Positions 1 to 8,780 of a DNA stretch of 64,000 bases are shown in pieces. Made by a program: the position numbers and the translations under genes. Location: contig JARWBI010000012.1 in NCBI GenBank assembly GCA_029846755.1, positions 35,689 through 99,688 on the forward strand, in the 5' to 3' direction. How positions within the stretch are numbered: the stretch's first letter is position 1; every line of letters starts with the position of its first letter. The notes beneath the pieces are model-generated. The model was not told the origin of the DNA, did not search any database, and worked only from the letters and a program-made list of their open reading frames with translations. This stretch comes from Falsirhodobacter flavus. Lineage in GTDB: Bacteria > Pseudomonadota > Alphaproteobacteria > Rhodobacterales > Rhodobacteraceae.

Positions 1-3000
1 GCCGCGCCGTGGACCTGACGCTGGCCGAATCCGAGGCGCTGCGCCTGCGGTTCAGCACCACGCAGCCGCTGCAATGGCTGGGCGAGGTGCCCACGCTGAC
101 GGTGACGCATTGCACCGAGGCCGAGGCCCATGCCGCCATGCGCGCCGACACCATGCGCCCCGTCGCGCTGGAGGAGGAGCCCGCCACCGCCTTCACCCTA
201 TTCGCGGTCGGCCCCAACCGGCACCTGCTGTATCAGCGCATCCATCATCTTGCGGTGGACGGTTTCGGCATGGTCCTCGTGACCAACCGCATCGGCGAGC
301 ATTATTCGGGCGCCCCCACCCCCTTCCCCCCACTGTCCCGCGCGATCGAGGAGGATCAGGACTACCGCCTGTCGGGGAAACGCAGCCTCGATGCCGCCTA
401 TTGGCACCGGACCTTGGCGGACCTGCCCGAAGTCTCCGGCCCCACGCCGGGCCGCGCCGTGTCGGGCCACGACTTCCTGCGCGAAAGCCGCTGGCTGCCG
501 CAGCCGCTGCTGGACCGCCTGACCGCCTTCGCCGCCGCACAGCGCCTGACATGGCCCGACGTTCTGACTGCGATCACCGCCGCCTATCTGGCGCGCTGGA
601 CCGGGGGCGAGGCCGTCGCCGGCGTGCCCTTCATGGCCCGCATGGGCAGCCGCGCCGCCCGCGTGCCCTGCATGCTGATGAACGTGCTGCCTTTGCGCGT
701 GACCCCGGAGGAGGATGCGCCCCTGCCCGACTGGTTGCGCACCGTCGCGCAGGATCTGGCGCAGGGTCGCCGCCACGGGCGTTACCGCAGCGAACAGATG
801 CGGCGCGATCTGGGCCTGATCGGCGGGGCGAAGCGGCTTTACGGTCCGCTCATCAACGTGCAGCCCTTCGATCTGCCGCCCAAATTCGCGGGGCTCGACG
901 TGCGGCTGCATATCCTCGGCGCGGGGGCGGTGGACGATCTGACGCTGACCTTCCGGGGCGATGCGAAGACGGGCCTGCTGTTCGAGGTGGACGCGAACCC
1001 CGCGCTTTATACCGCCGAGGATATCCGCGCCCATTCGCGGCGGATCGAATATTTCCTCGGCGCGGTGCTGGAGGCCGAAAGCCTCGCCCCGGCCACCGCC
1101 ATGCCGGGCGAGGTTCCCGCGCAGGATACGGCGCGCCCCATCCCCGACACCACGCTCACCGCGCTGATCGAGGCACAGATGCGCGCGACCCCGGATGCCG
1201 TCGCGATCCGCTTTGGGGGCCGCGCGATGACCTATGCCGAACTGGACCGCGAAACCGCCGCGCTGGCCGCGAAACTGGCGGCGAAGGGCGCGGGGCCGGA
1301 CAGGATCGTCGCGGTGAACATGGACCGCTCGCTGGACCTGCCCGTCGCCTTGGTCGCGATCCTGCGCAGCGGAGCGGCCTATCTTCCGCTGGACCCCGAA
1401 CATCCGCCCGAACGCATCGCCCGCATCATGGCGCAGGCGAACCCGGTGGCCGTGCTGCCCTGCGATCTGGACAGGTGCGCGCCCGTGACCGCCCCCGTGC
1501 AAGAGGACATGGCCTATGTCATCTTCACCTCGGGATCGACCGGCGATCCGAAGGGCGTGGTGATCGAACACCGCGCCATCGTGAACCGTCTGCTCTGGAT
1601 GCGGGACCATCACGGCATCGATGCCACCGACCGCATCCTGCAGAAAACCCCGGCGACCTTCGACGTGTCGGTGTGGGAGTTCTTCCTGCCGCTGATCTGC
1701 GGCGCGGAACTGGTCATCGCGCCGCCCGGCGCGCATCGCGACCCCGCCGCCATCGCCGCACTGATCCGGGACCACCAGATCACCACGTTGCATTTCGTGC
1801 CGTCGATGCTGTCGGCCTTCCTCGCCTCCCCCGCCTCGATCGGACTGTCCCCGCGCCGCGTCTTCTGCTCGGGCGAGGAGTTGACCGCCGACCAGCGCAC
1901 CCGCTTCCACCGCCAGATGCGGGCGGAGCTTCACAACCTCTATGGCCCGACCGAGGCTGCGGTGGATGTCAGCTACTGGCCCGCAACACCAGAGGATACG
2001 TCGAACCCGCTGCCCATCGGTTTCCCGGTCTGGAACACCACCCTGCACGTGCTGGACGACCGGATGCGCCCGGTGCCGCCGGGTCTGGCGGGGCACCTCT
2101 ATCTGGGGGGCGTGCAGCTTGCACGCGGCTATCTGGGGCGGCCCGACCTGACGGCGGAACGATTCAGGGACGGGCTTTACGTCACCGGCGATCTGGCGCG
2201 GCTGCGGCCCGACGGGGCGGTGGTGTTCCTTGGCCGGTCCGATCATCAGGTGAAGATCCGGGGCCTTCGGATCGAACTGGGCGAGGTCGAGGCCGCGATC
2301 ATGGCGACCGGCCTTGCCCGCGAATGCGTCGTGCTGGCGCGGCAGGATCGGCTGGTGGCCTATGTCGTGAAGGCTGCGGATTACGACGGTCCGCTCGCCG
2401 CGCGGCTGACCGCCCTTCCCGCCTACATGATCCCCGCCGCCGAGGTCGTGCTGGACGCGCTTCCCGTCACCGCCAACGGCAAGCTGGACCGCAAGGCGCT
2501 GCCTGACCCCAACTTCGCCGCCACAGGCCGCGCGCCGGAAACGCCGACCGAACGCCTGCTGTCGCGCCTGTTCGCCGAGGCGCTGCGCCTGCGCGAGCCG
2601 CCCCCCGCCGATGCAGACTTCTTCACCTTGGGCGGCGATTCCCTTGCCGCCGTCCACCTCGTTCTGGGGATCGAACAGGAGACAGGGCGCGATCCCGGCC
2701 TCGGCACCGTGTTCGAGCACCCCATCCTGTCGCAGCTTGCCGCCGTGCTGGATGCAGGGCGGCCTGCGGATGACGGGCTCGGCCCGGTAATCCTGCTGGC
2801 GCAGGGGGACGCGTCCCGCGCGCCGCTGTTCCTGATCCATCCGGCGGGCGGCCTCTGCTGGGGCTATCGCGGCCTCGCGCGGCAGATCGCACCGGAACGG
2901 CAGGTCTGGGGCCTCCAGAACCCCGGCCTCAACCCCGACATCGCGCTGCCTGAAAGCCTTGATGCGCTGGCGGCGGAATATGCGGACCGAGTCGCGGCGA

Positions 3001-3551
3001 TGACCGATGGGCCGGTGCTGCTGGCGGGGTGGTCGGTCGGCGGGATCATTGCGCAGGCCATGGCCGTCCGGCTGGAGGAGATGGGGCGAAAGGTTGCGCT
3101 GGTCGCGATGCTGGACAGCTATCCCACCGATTGCTGGCGAGACGAGCCGGAACCGGACCCCATCGCCGCCCTGCGCGCGTTGCTGGCCATCGCGGGGCAC
3201 GACCCGGACGCGCACAAAGACCTGACGAGCCGCGACGCGGTGGTGGATTTCCTGCGCCAGGGCGAAACCGCGCTGGGCCAACTGCCGGACAAGGTACTGG
3301 ACGGGGTGATCCGCACCGTGACCGATACGAACCGCCTTGTCCGCACGCATTGGCACCGCCCGATGGCCGCGCCCCTGCTGCATTTCCGCGCGGCGCTGGA
3401 CCACAAGGACCGCGATTTGCGGCCCCAGATGTGGCAGCCTTGGGCGCAGGTCACGGTGGTGGACCTGCCGCATCTGCATTCGCAGATGACCTCGGCCAGC
3501 GCGACGGCCCTGATCGGTCCCGCCCTCGCCTCAGCCCTGCGCGAAGCGTAG
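1..3551 (+). CDS. Serine-activating NRPS, EntF-like (C-A-PCP-TE), 5' truncated by the window
   Basis: Terminal module of a siderophore-type non-ribosomal peptide synthetase. The reading frame is open from base 3, and the first condensation-domain residues lie upstream of the window. Domains in order: condensation (HHLAVDG near base 243), adenylation (TSGSTG near 1525, YGPTEAA near 1940, NGKLDRKAL near 2476), carrier protein (GGDSLAA near 2632, phosphopantetheine serine) and thioesterase (GWSVGG near 3027). Reading the ten specificity positions by eye (D, V, W in FDVSVW; H in LHFVPSM; F, S in VFCSGE; L, V, D around the YGPTEAAVD segment; K in the last motif) gives DVWHFSLVDK, the code known for L-serine in EntF. 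By family knowledge this suits a dihydroxybenzoyl-serine siderophore, but the DHB-activating genes are not in the window. The 3' end overlaps the convergent esterase gene by 21 bp. Confidence 0.93.
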   Translation, partial: RAVDLTLAESEALRLRFSTTQPLQWLGEVPTLTVTHCTEAEAHAAMRADTMRPVALEEEPATAFTLFAVGPNRHLLYQRIHHLAVDGFGMVLVTNRIGEHYSGAPTPFPPLSRAIEEDQDYRLSGKRSLDAAYWHRTLADLPEVSGPTPGRAVSGHDFLRESRWLPQPLLDRLTAFAAAQRLTWPDVLTAITAAYLARWTGGEAVAGVPFMARMGSRAARVPCMLMNVLPLRVTPEEDAPLPDWLRTVAQDLAQGRRHGRYRSEQMRRDLGLIGGAKRLYGPLINVQPFDLPPKFAGLDVRLHILGAGAVDDLTLTFRGDAKTGLLFEVDANPALYTAEDIRAHSRRIEYFLGAVLEAESLAPATAMPGEVPAQDTARPIPDTTLTALIEAQMRATPDAVAIRFGGRAMTYAELDRETAALAAKLAAKGAGPDRIVAVNMDRSLDLPVALVAILRSGAAYLPLDPEHPPERIARIMAQANPVAVLPCDLDRCAPVTAPVQEDMAYVIFTSGSTGDPKGVVIEHRAIVNRLLWMRDHHGIDATDRILQKTPATFDVSVWEFFLPLICGAELVIAPPGAHRDPAAIAALIRDHQITTLHFVPSMLSAFLASPASIGLSPRRVFCSGEELTADQRTRFHRQMRAELHNLYGPTEAAVDVSYWPATPEDTSNPLPIGFPVWNTTLHVLDDRMRPVPPGLAGHLYLGGVQLARGYLGRPDLTAERFRDGLYVTGDLARLRPDGAVVFLGRSDHQVKIRGLRIELGEVEAAIMATGLARECVVLARQDRLVAYVVKAADYDGPLAARLTALPAYMIPAAEVVLDALPVTANGKLDRKALPDPNFAATGRAPETPTERLLSRLFAEALRLREPPPADADFFTLGGDSLAAVHLVLGIEQETGRDPGLGTVFEHPILSQLAAVLDAGRPADDGLGPVILLAQGDASRAPLFLIHPAGGLCWGYRGLARQIAPERQVWGLQNPGLNPDIALPESLDALAAEYADRVAAMTDGPVLLAGWSVGGIIAQAMAVRLEEMGRKVALVAMLDSYPTDCWRDEPEPDPIAALRALLAIAGHDPDAHKDLTSRDAVVDFLRQGETALGQLPDKVLDGVIRTVTDTNRLVRTHWHRPMAAPLLHFRAALDHKDRDLRPQMWQPWAQVTVVDLPHLHSQMTSASATALIGPALASALREA

Positions 3552-4325
3552 CGCCAGCGGGAAGGACGCGGCCAGCGTATCGATATGGCGCAGGCCCGGC
3601 AGGATATGCAGATCGGGCCGCAGCAGGGCCGCCAGCGCCATCGTCGCGGGCGCTGGCCCATCCGGCGGCGGGCCATCCGCGCCCGACCGCTTTTCGGCAT
3701 CGCTCAGCGCCAGCAGAAGCGGGGCATCGGCGCGGGCACTACGGGCAATGCTCTGCATCAGCCCCTCGTCCCACCAGACAGATGGGCTGATCGCGGCGAA
3801 ACGCGCGAATGCCTTGGGCTGGGTCAGATACGCAAACAGCGTGAACAGCCCTCCGAAGGAATGCCCCCAAAGCGCGCGGCGCGCCGGATCGACAGGAAGC
3901 CCCCGCTCCGCCTCGGCCCGCAAGGGTCCGGTCAACTGATCAAGGAACCGCCCCGCCCCGCCCGCCATCCGCCCTTCGTGGACGTGATCCGGGCGCACCC
4001 CGTCCGGCCCGTCCGGCGGCGTGAAATCGAAGGTCCGCCGCTCGCGCGCGAATTGGCGGTCGGTGTCGTATCCGACGCCGACCAGCACCAGCCCCGCCGC
4101 CATGGCCAGATGTTCCGGCGTCAGGAAGTCGAACGCCGCGTTGCCGTCCAGCATGTAGAGCACCGGCCAGCCCGCCTGCGGCGCGCGCCCGCGCGGGACG
4201 GCGATGAAAAGCCGATGGCCCGGCACCTGCCGCTCGGACAGATCGTGACTGTCCTGCGCCGCGTCGAAAATCTGCATCCGGGCCGCATGCGTCGCATGGT
4301 CCGGCCCGACCTTACCCTTTTGCAT
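3531..4325 (-). CDS. Alpha/beta hydrolase, IroE/Fes-like siderophore esterase
   Basis: A protein of 264 residues with the esterase fold of IroE/enterochelin esterases. A VLYMLDGNA segment follows an early strand, the nucleophile elbow is GHSFGG (Ser near residue 155), and a histidine in LRHIDTL near the C-terminus fits the triad. No signal peptide and no N-terminal Fes domain are seen, so the length is closer to IroE than to Fes. The expected role is hydrolysis of serine-ester siderophore to release iron or trim the molecule, which fits the serine NRPS that converges on it. I chose the ATG at 4325 because CAGGG lies just upstream. The upstream in-frame TTG at 4352 would run into the iron-box-like palindrome. 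The exact substrate is inferred. Confidence 0.85.
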   Translation of the reverse strand: MQKGKVGPDHATHAARMQIFDAAQDSHDLSERQVPGHRLFIAVPRGRAPQAGWPVLYMLDGNAAFDFLTPEHLAMAAGLVLVGVGYDTDRQFARERRTFDFTPPDGPDGVRPDHVHEGRMAGGAGRFLDQLTGPLRAEAERGLPVDPARRALWGHSFGGLFTLFAYLTQPKAFARFAAISPSVWWDEGLMQSIARSARADAPLLLALSDAEKRSGADGPPPDGPAPATMALAALLRPDLHILPGLRHIDTLAASFPLALRFAQG

Positions 4326-4346
4326 CTTTGCCCTGTCGGTTTTGGT

Positions 4347-4361
4347 TGACAAGAATTGTCA
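4347..4361. promoter_or_regulatory. Candidate iron-responsive operator (TGA-N9-TCA palindrome)
   Basis: The palindrome TGACAAGAATTGTCA has 6-bp arms and a 3-bp centre. It lies between the divergent esterase and beta-propeller genes. It fits the TGA-N9-TCA form of the alphaproteobacterial iron-responsive operator used by RirA, and similar boxes have been assigned to IscR in Rhodobacterales. An AT-rich stretch follows (ATTATACTGAT), suitable for a promoter towards the plus-strand genes. Which regulator binds is not visible here. Confidence 0.6.
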
Positions 4362-4447
4362 TGATTATACTGATGCCCCCGGACAAGCCAGACCGGGGTT
4401 TCCTCGCCAAGCCATTGCCGGGCAACATTTCTTGTAGGGGGCCTTTC

Positions 4448-5833
4448 ATGGCACGACATTTCCGCTCCACCGCGGCCGCATTTGCGCTTTTCGCAGCGCC
4501 GGCCTTTGCCGACACGATCTTCACGCCCAGCGCCGACGGGTTCGCGGGCAATGTGCGGGCCAGCGCCGCCCAGCAGGGCGCGGCCATCTCTGCCGGCAGC
4601 ACCGCCGTCATCGCGGGCCAAGGTCTGACCCCCGGCCAGACCATCACGCTTCAACGCGGCACGGCGGTTCTGAACGCGGACCCGATCACCGTGGATGCCG
4701 AAGGCAAGTTCAGCTTCGAGGTGACCGTGGACGAAGACGCCGCCACCGGCCTGCAGCCCGTGGTCGTGATCGCCGAAAACCCCGCCGCTGCGACCGTGGT
4801 GGACCTGAAGGTGTCCCCCGTCATCCCCGTGCAGGGCGAGGATCGGTTCGAGATCGCAAGCCAGAAGGTCACGCGCGGCCTCTATCAGGTCGCCTATTCC
4901 GCAGCGTCGGATGCACTGTTCGTGACCGCCGCCGTGGGCCGCCCGCCGGTGAAGGAATCGGTGCTGTCCAAGGTCGATCCCGACACGCTTGAGGTGCTGG
5001 CGAGCATCACCCCCGAAGCCGCCCCGGCCCGCGCCGATGGCAGCGACAGCGGCGTTCTGGCCGTCTATGGCGTGGCGGTTGACGATGCGAACGGCAATGT
5101 CTGGGTCACCAATACCCGTCAGGACACCGTCGCCGTCTACAGCCAGTCCGACCTGTCGCTGGTCAAGCAATTCGCCCCCGGCGATGCCGACCATTCGCGC
5201 GACGTGGTGATCGACGAGGCGGCAGGCCGCGCCTATGTCACCGCGGCCTTCACCGGCAATATCGAAGTGTTCGACACCAAGACGCTGGAAAAGCTGGACC
5301 CGATCGTGATCCAGTCGTCCAAGCGCGGCGAGGATTTCGGGGTCATGAGCCTCGACATCGATACCGAACATAACAAGCTGGTCACGGTGTCCATGTCGTC
5401 CAACGAAGGGGCGCTGATCGATCTGGCCACGAACGAGGTCAAGGTGTTCGATCTGCCGGGCGCGCGCGGCGCGTCGGGGGTGGCCTTCGATGCTGCGGAC
5501 AACCTGTTCTTGGTCGCCTCGCAGCAAAGCGACAACCTGCTGATCGTGGATGCCGAAACGGGCGAGACGATGCACGACATCGAGGTCGGCGCCGGCGCGC
5601 TGAACGTGACCTTCGATCCGGTGAATCGGCTTGCCTATGTCGCGAACCGTGGCGCGGGCACCATCACCGTGGTCGATCCCGAAGGCACCATCGTCGCCAA
5701 TATCGACGGCGGCACCATGCCGAACCAGCTTCGCGCCGATGGCAAGGGCAACGTCTTCGTCGTGAACAAGTCGCGCGGCGAGGATGACCCGGACGGCGAC
5801 CGCGTCTGGCGCATCACGCCTGCCGCACAATGA
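4448..5833 (+). CDS. Secreted YncE-like beta-propeller protein
   Basis: A protein of 461 residues starting at the ATG at 4448 with a Sec signal peptide (MARHFRSTAAAFALFAAPAFA, cleavage after AFA). An N-terminal segment of about 110 residues precedes repeated NHL/YVTN-like blades such as NVWVTNTRQDTVAVY, AYVTAAFTGNIEVFD and AYVANRGAGTITVVD. This is the YncE-type seven-bladed propeller architecture. E. coli yncE is iron-repressed and lies beside a TonB receptor gene, so its place directly downstream of an iron-box-like palindrome and upstream of a FecB-type transporter is consistent. The biochemical role is unknown. An alternative is a heme- or metal-handling periplasmic protein. Confidence 0.82.
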   Translation: MARHFRSTAAAFALFAAPAFADTIFTPSADGFAGNVRASAAQQGAAISAGSTAVIAGQGLTPGQTITLQRGTAVLNADPITVDAEGKFSFEVTVDEDAATGLQPVVVIAENPAAATVVDLKVSPVIPVQGEDRFEIASQKVTRGLYQVAYSAASDALFVTAAVGRPPVKESVLSKVDPDTLEVLASITPEAAPARADGSDSGVLAVYGVAVDDANGNVWVTNTRQDTVAVYSQSDLSLVKQFAPGDADHSRDVVIDEAAGRAYVTAAFTGNIEVFDTKTLEKLDPIVIQSSKRGEDFGVMSLDIDTEHNKLVTVSMSSNEGALIDLATNEVKVFDLPGARGASGVAFDAADNLFLVASQQSDNLLIVDAETGETMHDIEVGAGALNVTFDPVNRLAYVANRGAGTITVVDPEGTIVANIDGGTMPNQLRADGKGNVFVVNKSRGEDDPDGDRVWRITPAAQ

Positions 5834-5839
5834 TCGGAC

Positions 5840-5865
5840 GCGGCGGGGGAAACCCCGCCGCTTTT
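5840..5865 (+). terminator. GC-rich hairpin plus T4: attenuator or terminator
   Basis: GCGGCGGGG and CCCCGCCGC form a perfect 9-bp stem around a GAAA tetraloop and are followed by TTTT. The hairpin lies between the beta-propeller gene and the transporter operon. With only four T residues and the next start 15 bases on, partial termination or transcript processing is as likely as a full stop. Confidence 0.65.
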
Positions 5866-5879
5866 CGCAGGAGACGCCC

Positions 5880-6956
5880 GTGATCCGCCTTGCCATCGCC
5901 TTCGCCTTCGCCGCCCTGCCCGCCTGGGCCGAAATCCGCGCCACCGACATCATCGGGCGCGAGGTGGTGCTGGACGCCCCCGCGAAACATATCGTGCTGG
6001 GCGAAGGGCGGCACATGTCGGTGCTTGGCCTGCTGCATGACGATCCGGTGGCTCTGGTCACGGGCTGGCGGCTGGACAAGGCGCTGGACCCGCCGACGCT
6101 GGCGGCCTATCGCGCCAAATTCCCCGCCATCGACGCGATCACCCCGGTTGGGTCGGGCAACCGCGACATCTCGGTCGAAAGCATCATCGCGCTGGACCCC
6201 GATCTGGTGGTGCTGTCGCAGATGGACGTGGGCGATCCGGGAATGGAAAACGCCCGCACGCAGATCGAGGCGGCTGGCATCCCCGTCGCCTATGTCGATT
6301 TCTTTGCGCAGCCGCTGGAAAACTCGATCCCCTCGCTGCGGCTTCTGGGCAGGCTGACCGGAGCGGATGCGCGGGCCGAGGAGTTCGCCGCATTTTACGA
6401 CGCGCATCTGGCCACCATCCGCGAACGGCTGGAGGGGGTGGAGCGCCCTTCGGTGTTCTTCCACGTCCATGCCGCGCCCGCGGGCTGCTGTTCCACCGTC
6501 GGCACGGGGGTCTTCGACGATTTCATCACGCTGGCCGGGGGCCGCAATATCGCGCAGGACGCGGTTCAGGGCGTGCTGGGCAATGTCAGCCTTGAATACC
6601 TGATCGGCGCGGATCCGGACTTCTATGTCGCGACCGGCGGCGCACATATGGCCGCGCGCGGCGGTCTGGTGCTGGGAAGCGGCGTCAATACGGACGACGC
6701 GCAGGCCAGCTTCGAGACGCTGATCGCCGCCCCCGGCTTTTCCTCGCTTCGCGCGGTCGAGGAAGGCCATGCGGCGGGCGTCTGGCATCTGTTCAACGAC
6801 TCCCCCGTCCATGTCGCACTGATCGAATATCTGGCCAAGACCTTCCACCCGGACCTGTTCGCAGAGCTCGACCCCGCAGGAACGCTGGCCGAGATGGAGA
6901 CGCGTTTCGCCCCCGTGCAGGTGCCCGGCACATGGTGGGTGACGCCCGCGAAATGA
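5880..6956 (+). CDS. Iron-siderophore ABC transporter, periplasmic binding protein
   Basis: A protein of 358 residues from a GTG start at 5880, preceded by CAGGAG. The N-terminus MIRLAIAFAFAALPAWA is a short signal peptide. The sequence reads as a FecB/BtuF-type helical-backbone binding protein: the opening TDIIGREVVLDAP strand, a SVESIIALDPDLVVL segment of the first lobe, and a second lobe after about residue 200. It is followed by overlapping permease and ATPase genes, so it is the ligand receptor of a complete importer for ferric siderophore (inferred from the NRPS and esterase next door; vitamin B12 or heme are alternatives). The stop overlaps the permease start in ATGA. Confidence 0.88.
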   Translation: MIRLAIAFAFAALPAWAEIRATDIIGREVVLDAPAKHIVLGEGRHMSVLGLLHDDPVALVTGWRLDKALDPPTLAAYRAKFPAIDAITPVGSGNRDISVESIIALDPDLVVLSQMDVGDPGMENARTQIEAAGIPVAYVDFFAQPLENSIPSLRLLGRLTGADARAEEFAAFYDAHLATIRERLEGVERPSVFFHVHAAPAGCCSTVGTGVFDDFITLAGGRNIAQDAVQGVLGNVSLEYLIGADPDFYVATGGAHMAARGGLVLGSGVNTDDAQASFETLIAAPGFSSLRAVEEGHAAGVWHLFNDSPVHVALIEYLAKTFHPDLFAELDPAGTLAEMETRFAPVQVPGTWWVTPAK

Positions 6957-7981
6957 CCGCGCTTGCCCGTTACCGCAGCCTAGGACGCCGCCGCGCGGCT
7001 CTGGTCGCCGCCCTTGCCGTGGCGGCGGTGGCGGCACTGCTGCTGGACATCCTGACCGGCCCTGCAAGCCTGCCTTTGGCCGATACCGTCGCCGCCCTTC
7101 TGGGGCAGGAGGTTCCGCGAGGCACGCAAGTGATCGTCTGGCAGGTCCGCCTTCCGGTCGCGGTCATGGCGCTGCTGGTCGGGGCCGCGCTTGCGCTGGC
7201 GGGGGCGGAAATGCAGACCGTGCTGGAAAACCCGCTGGCCGAGCCGTTTACGCTGGGCGTTTCCTCGGCGGCGGCGCTCGGGGCTGCGCTGGCCATCGTG
7301 CTGGGCGTGACGGTGCCGTTCCTGCCCCCGGCTTGGGGCGTGTCGGCCAATGCCTTCCTGCTGGCCCTTGCCGCGCTGGCGCTTTTGCAGATGCTGGGGC
7401 GGCTGCGCGGCGGCGGGCCCGAGATGCTGATCCTGTTCGGCATCGCGCTGAACTTCACCGCTGCGGCCCTGCTGTCGCTGCTGCAATTCGTGGCCTCCGC
7501 CGATGCGCTGCAACAGCTGGTGTTCTGGACGATGGGCAGTCTTGCCGCGAGCCGGTGGGAGGGCGTGGCGCTGATTGCGATGATCCTTGCCGCCTGCATC
7601 CCCTTCGCCATCCGTGCCGCGTGGCGTCTGACCGCCCTGCGCATGGGCGAAGAGCAGGCCCGCAGCTTCGGCGTCGATACCCGCGCCTTGCGCCGCTGGG
7701 CGCTGGTCCGCGTCAGCCTGCTGGCGGCGGGCGCGGTGTCGATGGTCGGCGTGATCGGCTTCGTCGGGCTGGCCGGGCCGCATATCGCCCGGATGCTGGT
7801 GGGCGAGGATCACCGATTCTTCCTGCCCGCGAGCCTGCTGACCGGGGCGGTCGTGCTGTCGCTCGCCTCTACCGCGTCGAAGCTGGTGGTGCCGGGAGTG
7901 CTCTTGCCGATCGGGCTGGTGACATCGCTGATCGGCCTGCCGATCTTCTTTGCGCTGATCCTTGGCGGGCGCACCAGATGA
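6953..7981 (+). CDS. FecCD-family ABC transporter permease
   Basis: A protein of 342 residues with about nine or ten hydrophobic segments, typical of the BtuC/FecCD/FepD family. Family-typical segments are QVRLPVAVMALLVGAALALAG near the N-terminus, MQTVLENPLAEPFTLGVSS, and VSMVGVIGFVGLAGPHIARML near the C-terminus, the last being the ATPase-coupling region. I took the ATG at 6953, which overlaps the upstream stop, instead of the further-upstream in-frame ATG at 6932. A single permease gene implies a homodimeric channel. The 3' end overlaps the ATPase start by four bases, so the three transporter genes are probably translationally coupled. Confidence 0.92.
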   Translation: MTALARYRSLGRRRAALVAALAVAAVAALLLDILTGPASLPLADTVAALLGQEVPRGTQVIVWQVRLPVAVMALLVGAALALAGAEMQTVLENPLAEPFTLGVSSAAALGAALAIVLGVTVPFLPPAWGVSANAFLLALAALALLQMLGRLRGGGPEMLILFGIALNFTAAALLSLLQFVASADALQQLVFWTMGSLAASRWEGVALIAMILAACIPFAIRAAWRLTALRMGEEQARSFGVDTRALRRWALVRVSLLAAGAVSMVGVIGFVGLAGPHIARMLVGEDHRFFLPASLLTGAVVLSLASTASKLVVPGVLLPIGLVTSLIGLPIFFALILGGRTR

Positions 7982-8742
7982 TCCTTTCGGTCCAGGGCAT
8001 CACGGTGCGTTACGGCAAGCGGCTGGTCCTGGATGCGCTGTCGCTGCCAGACCTCGGCCCCGGTCTGACGGTGCTGGCCGGGCCGAACGCGGCGGGGAAA
8101 TCGACGCTGCTGCGCGCCATCGCCAACCTTGCCGCCCATTCGGGCCGCGTCATGCTGGACGGGGTGGACCTTGGGCGCCAGCCCCCGGCCAAGCGGGCGG
8201 CGACGCTTGGTTTCATGCCGCAGGCGCTGCCCTCGGGATCGTCGCTGATCGTGCTGGAAAGCGTGATCGCCGCCCTGCGCGCCTCGGGCGAGGCGCCGCG
8301 AGCGGACGAGGCGGCGCTGGCGGTGCTGGAACGGCTGGGAATCGAGGCGCTGGCCTTCCGCCGGCTGGACCAGCTTTCGGGCGGGCAACGGCAGATGGTC
8401 GGCCTTGCCCAAGCGCTGGTCCGCGGCCCGCAGGTGCTGCTGCTGGACGAGCCGACAAGCGCGCTGGACCTTGCCTATCAGACCCGGCTGCTGACGGAAC
8501 TGCGGCGGCAGGCCGACGAGGGGCGCATCGTCATCGCCGTGCTGCATGATCTGTCGCTGGCGGCGCAATGGGCCGACCGGATCGCGGTGATCGCGGATGG
8601 CCGCCTGCACAGCACCGGCACCCCGGCCGAGGTTCTGACGCGCGAGATGCTGGCCAGCGTTTACCGCGTCGATGCGCGGGTGGAAACCTGCGGGCGCGGG
8701 CGCACCGTGATCCTCGTGGACGCGGAATATCGCGGCGGCTGA
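7978..8742 (+). CDS. Iron-siderophore ABC transporter ATP-binding protein
   Basis: A protein of 254 residues, FepC/FecE/FhuC-like. The Walker A is GPNAAGKST (residues about 35-43), the signature is LSGGQRQMV, the Walker B is VLLLDEPTSALDL, and the switch histidine is in VLHDLSLA. It starts at the ATG overlapping the permease stop. It completes the binding protein-permease-ATPase importer and energises uptake through the inner membrane. No TonB receptor lies in the window, so the outer-membrane step must be encoded elsewhere, possibly upstream of base 1. Confidence 0.93.
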   Translation: MILSVQGITVRYGKRLVLDALSLPDLGPGLTVLAGPNAAGKSTLLRAIANLAAHSGRVMLDGVDLGRQPPAKRAATLGFMPQALPSGSSLIVLESVIAALRASGEAPRADEAALAVLERLGIEALAFRRLDQLSGGQRQMVGLAQALVRGPQVLLLDEPTSALDLAYQTRLLTELRRQADEGRIVIAVLHDLSLAAQWADRIAVIADGRLHSTGTPAEVLTREMLASVYRVDARVETCGRGRTVILVDAEYRGG

Positions 8743-8780
8743 CGCGTATGCCTGCGGAACCTTCCGCAAAGGGCAAAGCC

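Noticed and set aside
198..3479. A 1093-codon open frame on the minus strand opposite the NRPS gene.
   Set aside because: It is rich in Arg, His, Gln and Gly with no domain, and mirrors the NRPS codons. In high-G+C DNA such antisense frames stay open by composition.
4326..4352. Upstream TTG start for the esterase adding nine residues.
   Set aside because: It would place the start inside the TGA-N9-TCA palindrome and has no ribosome site. The ATG at 4325 has CAGGG upstream.
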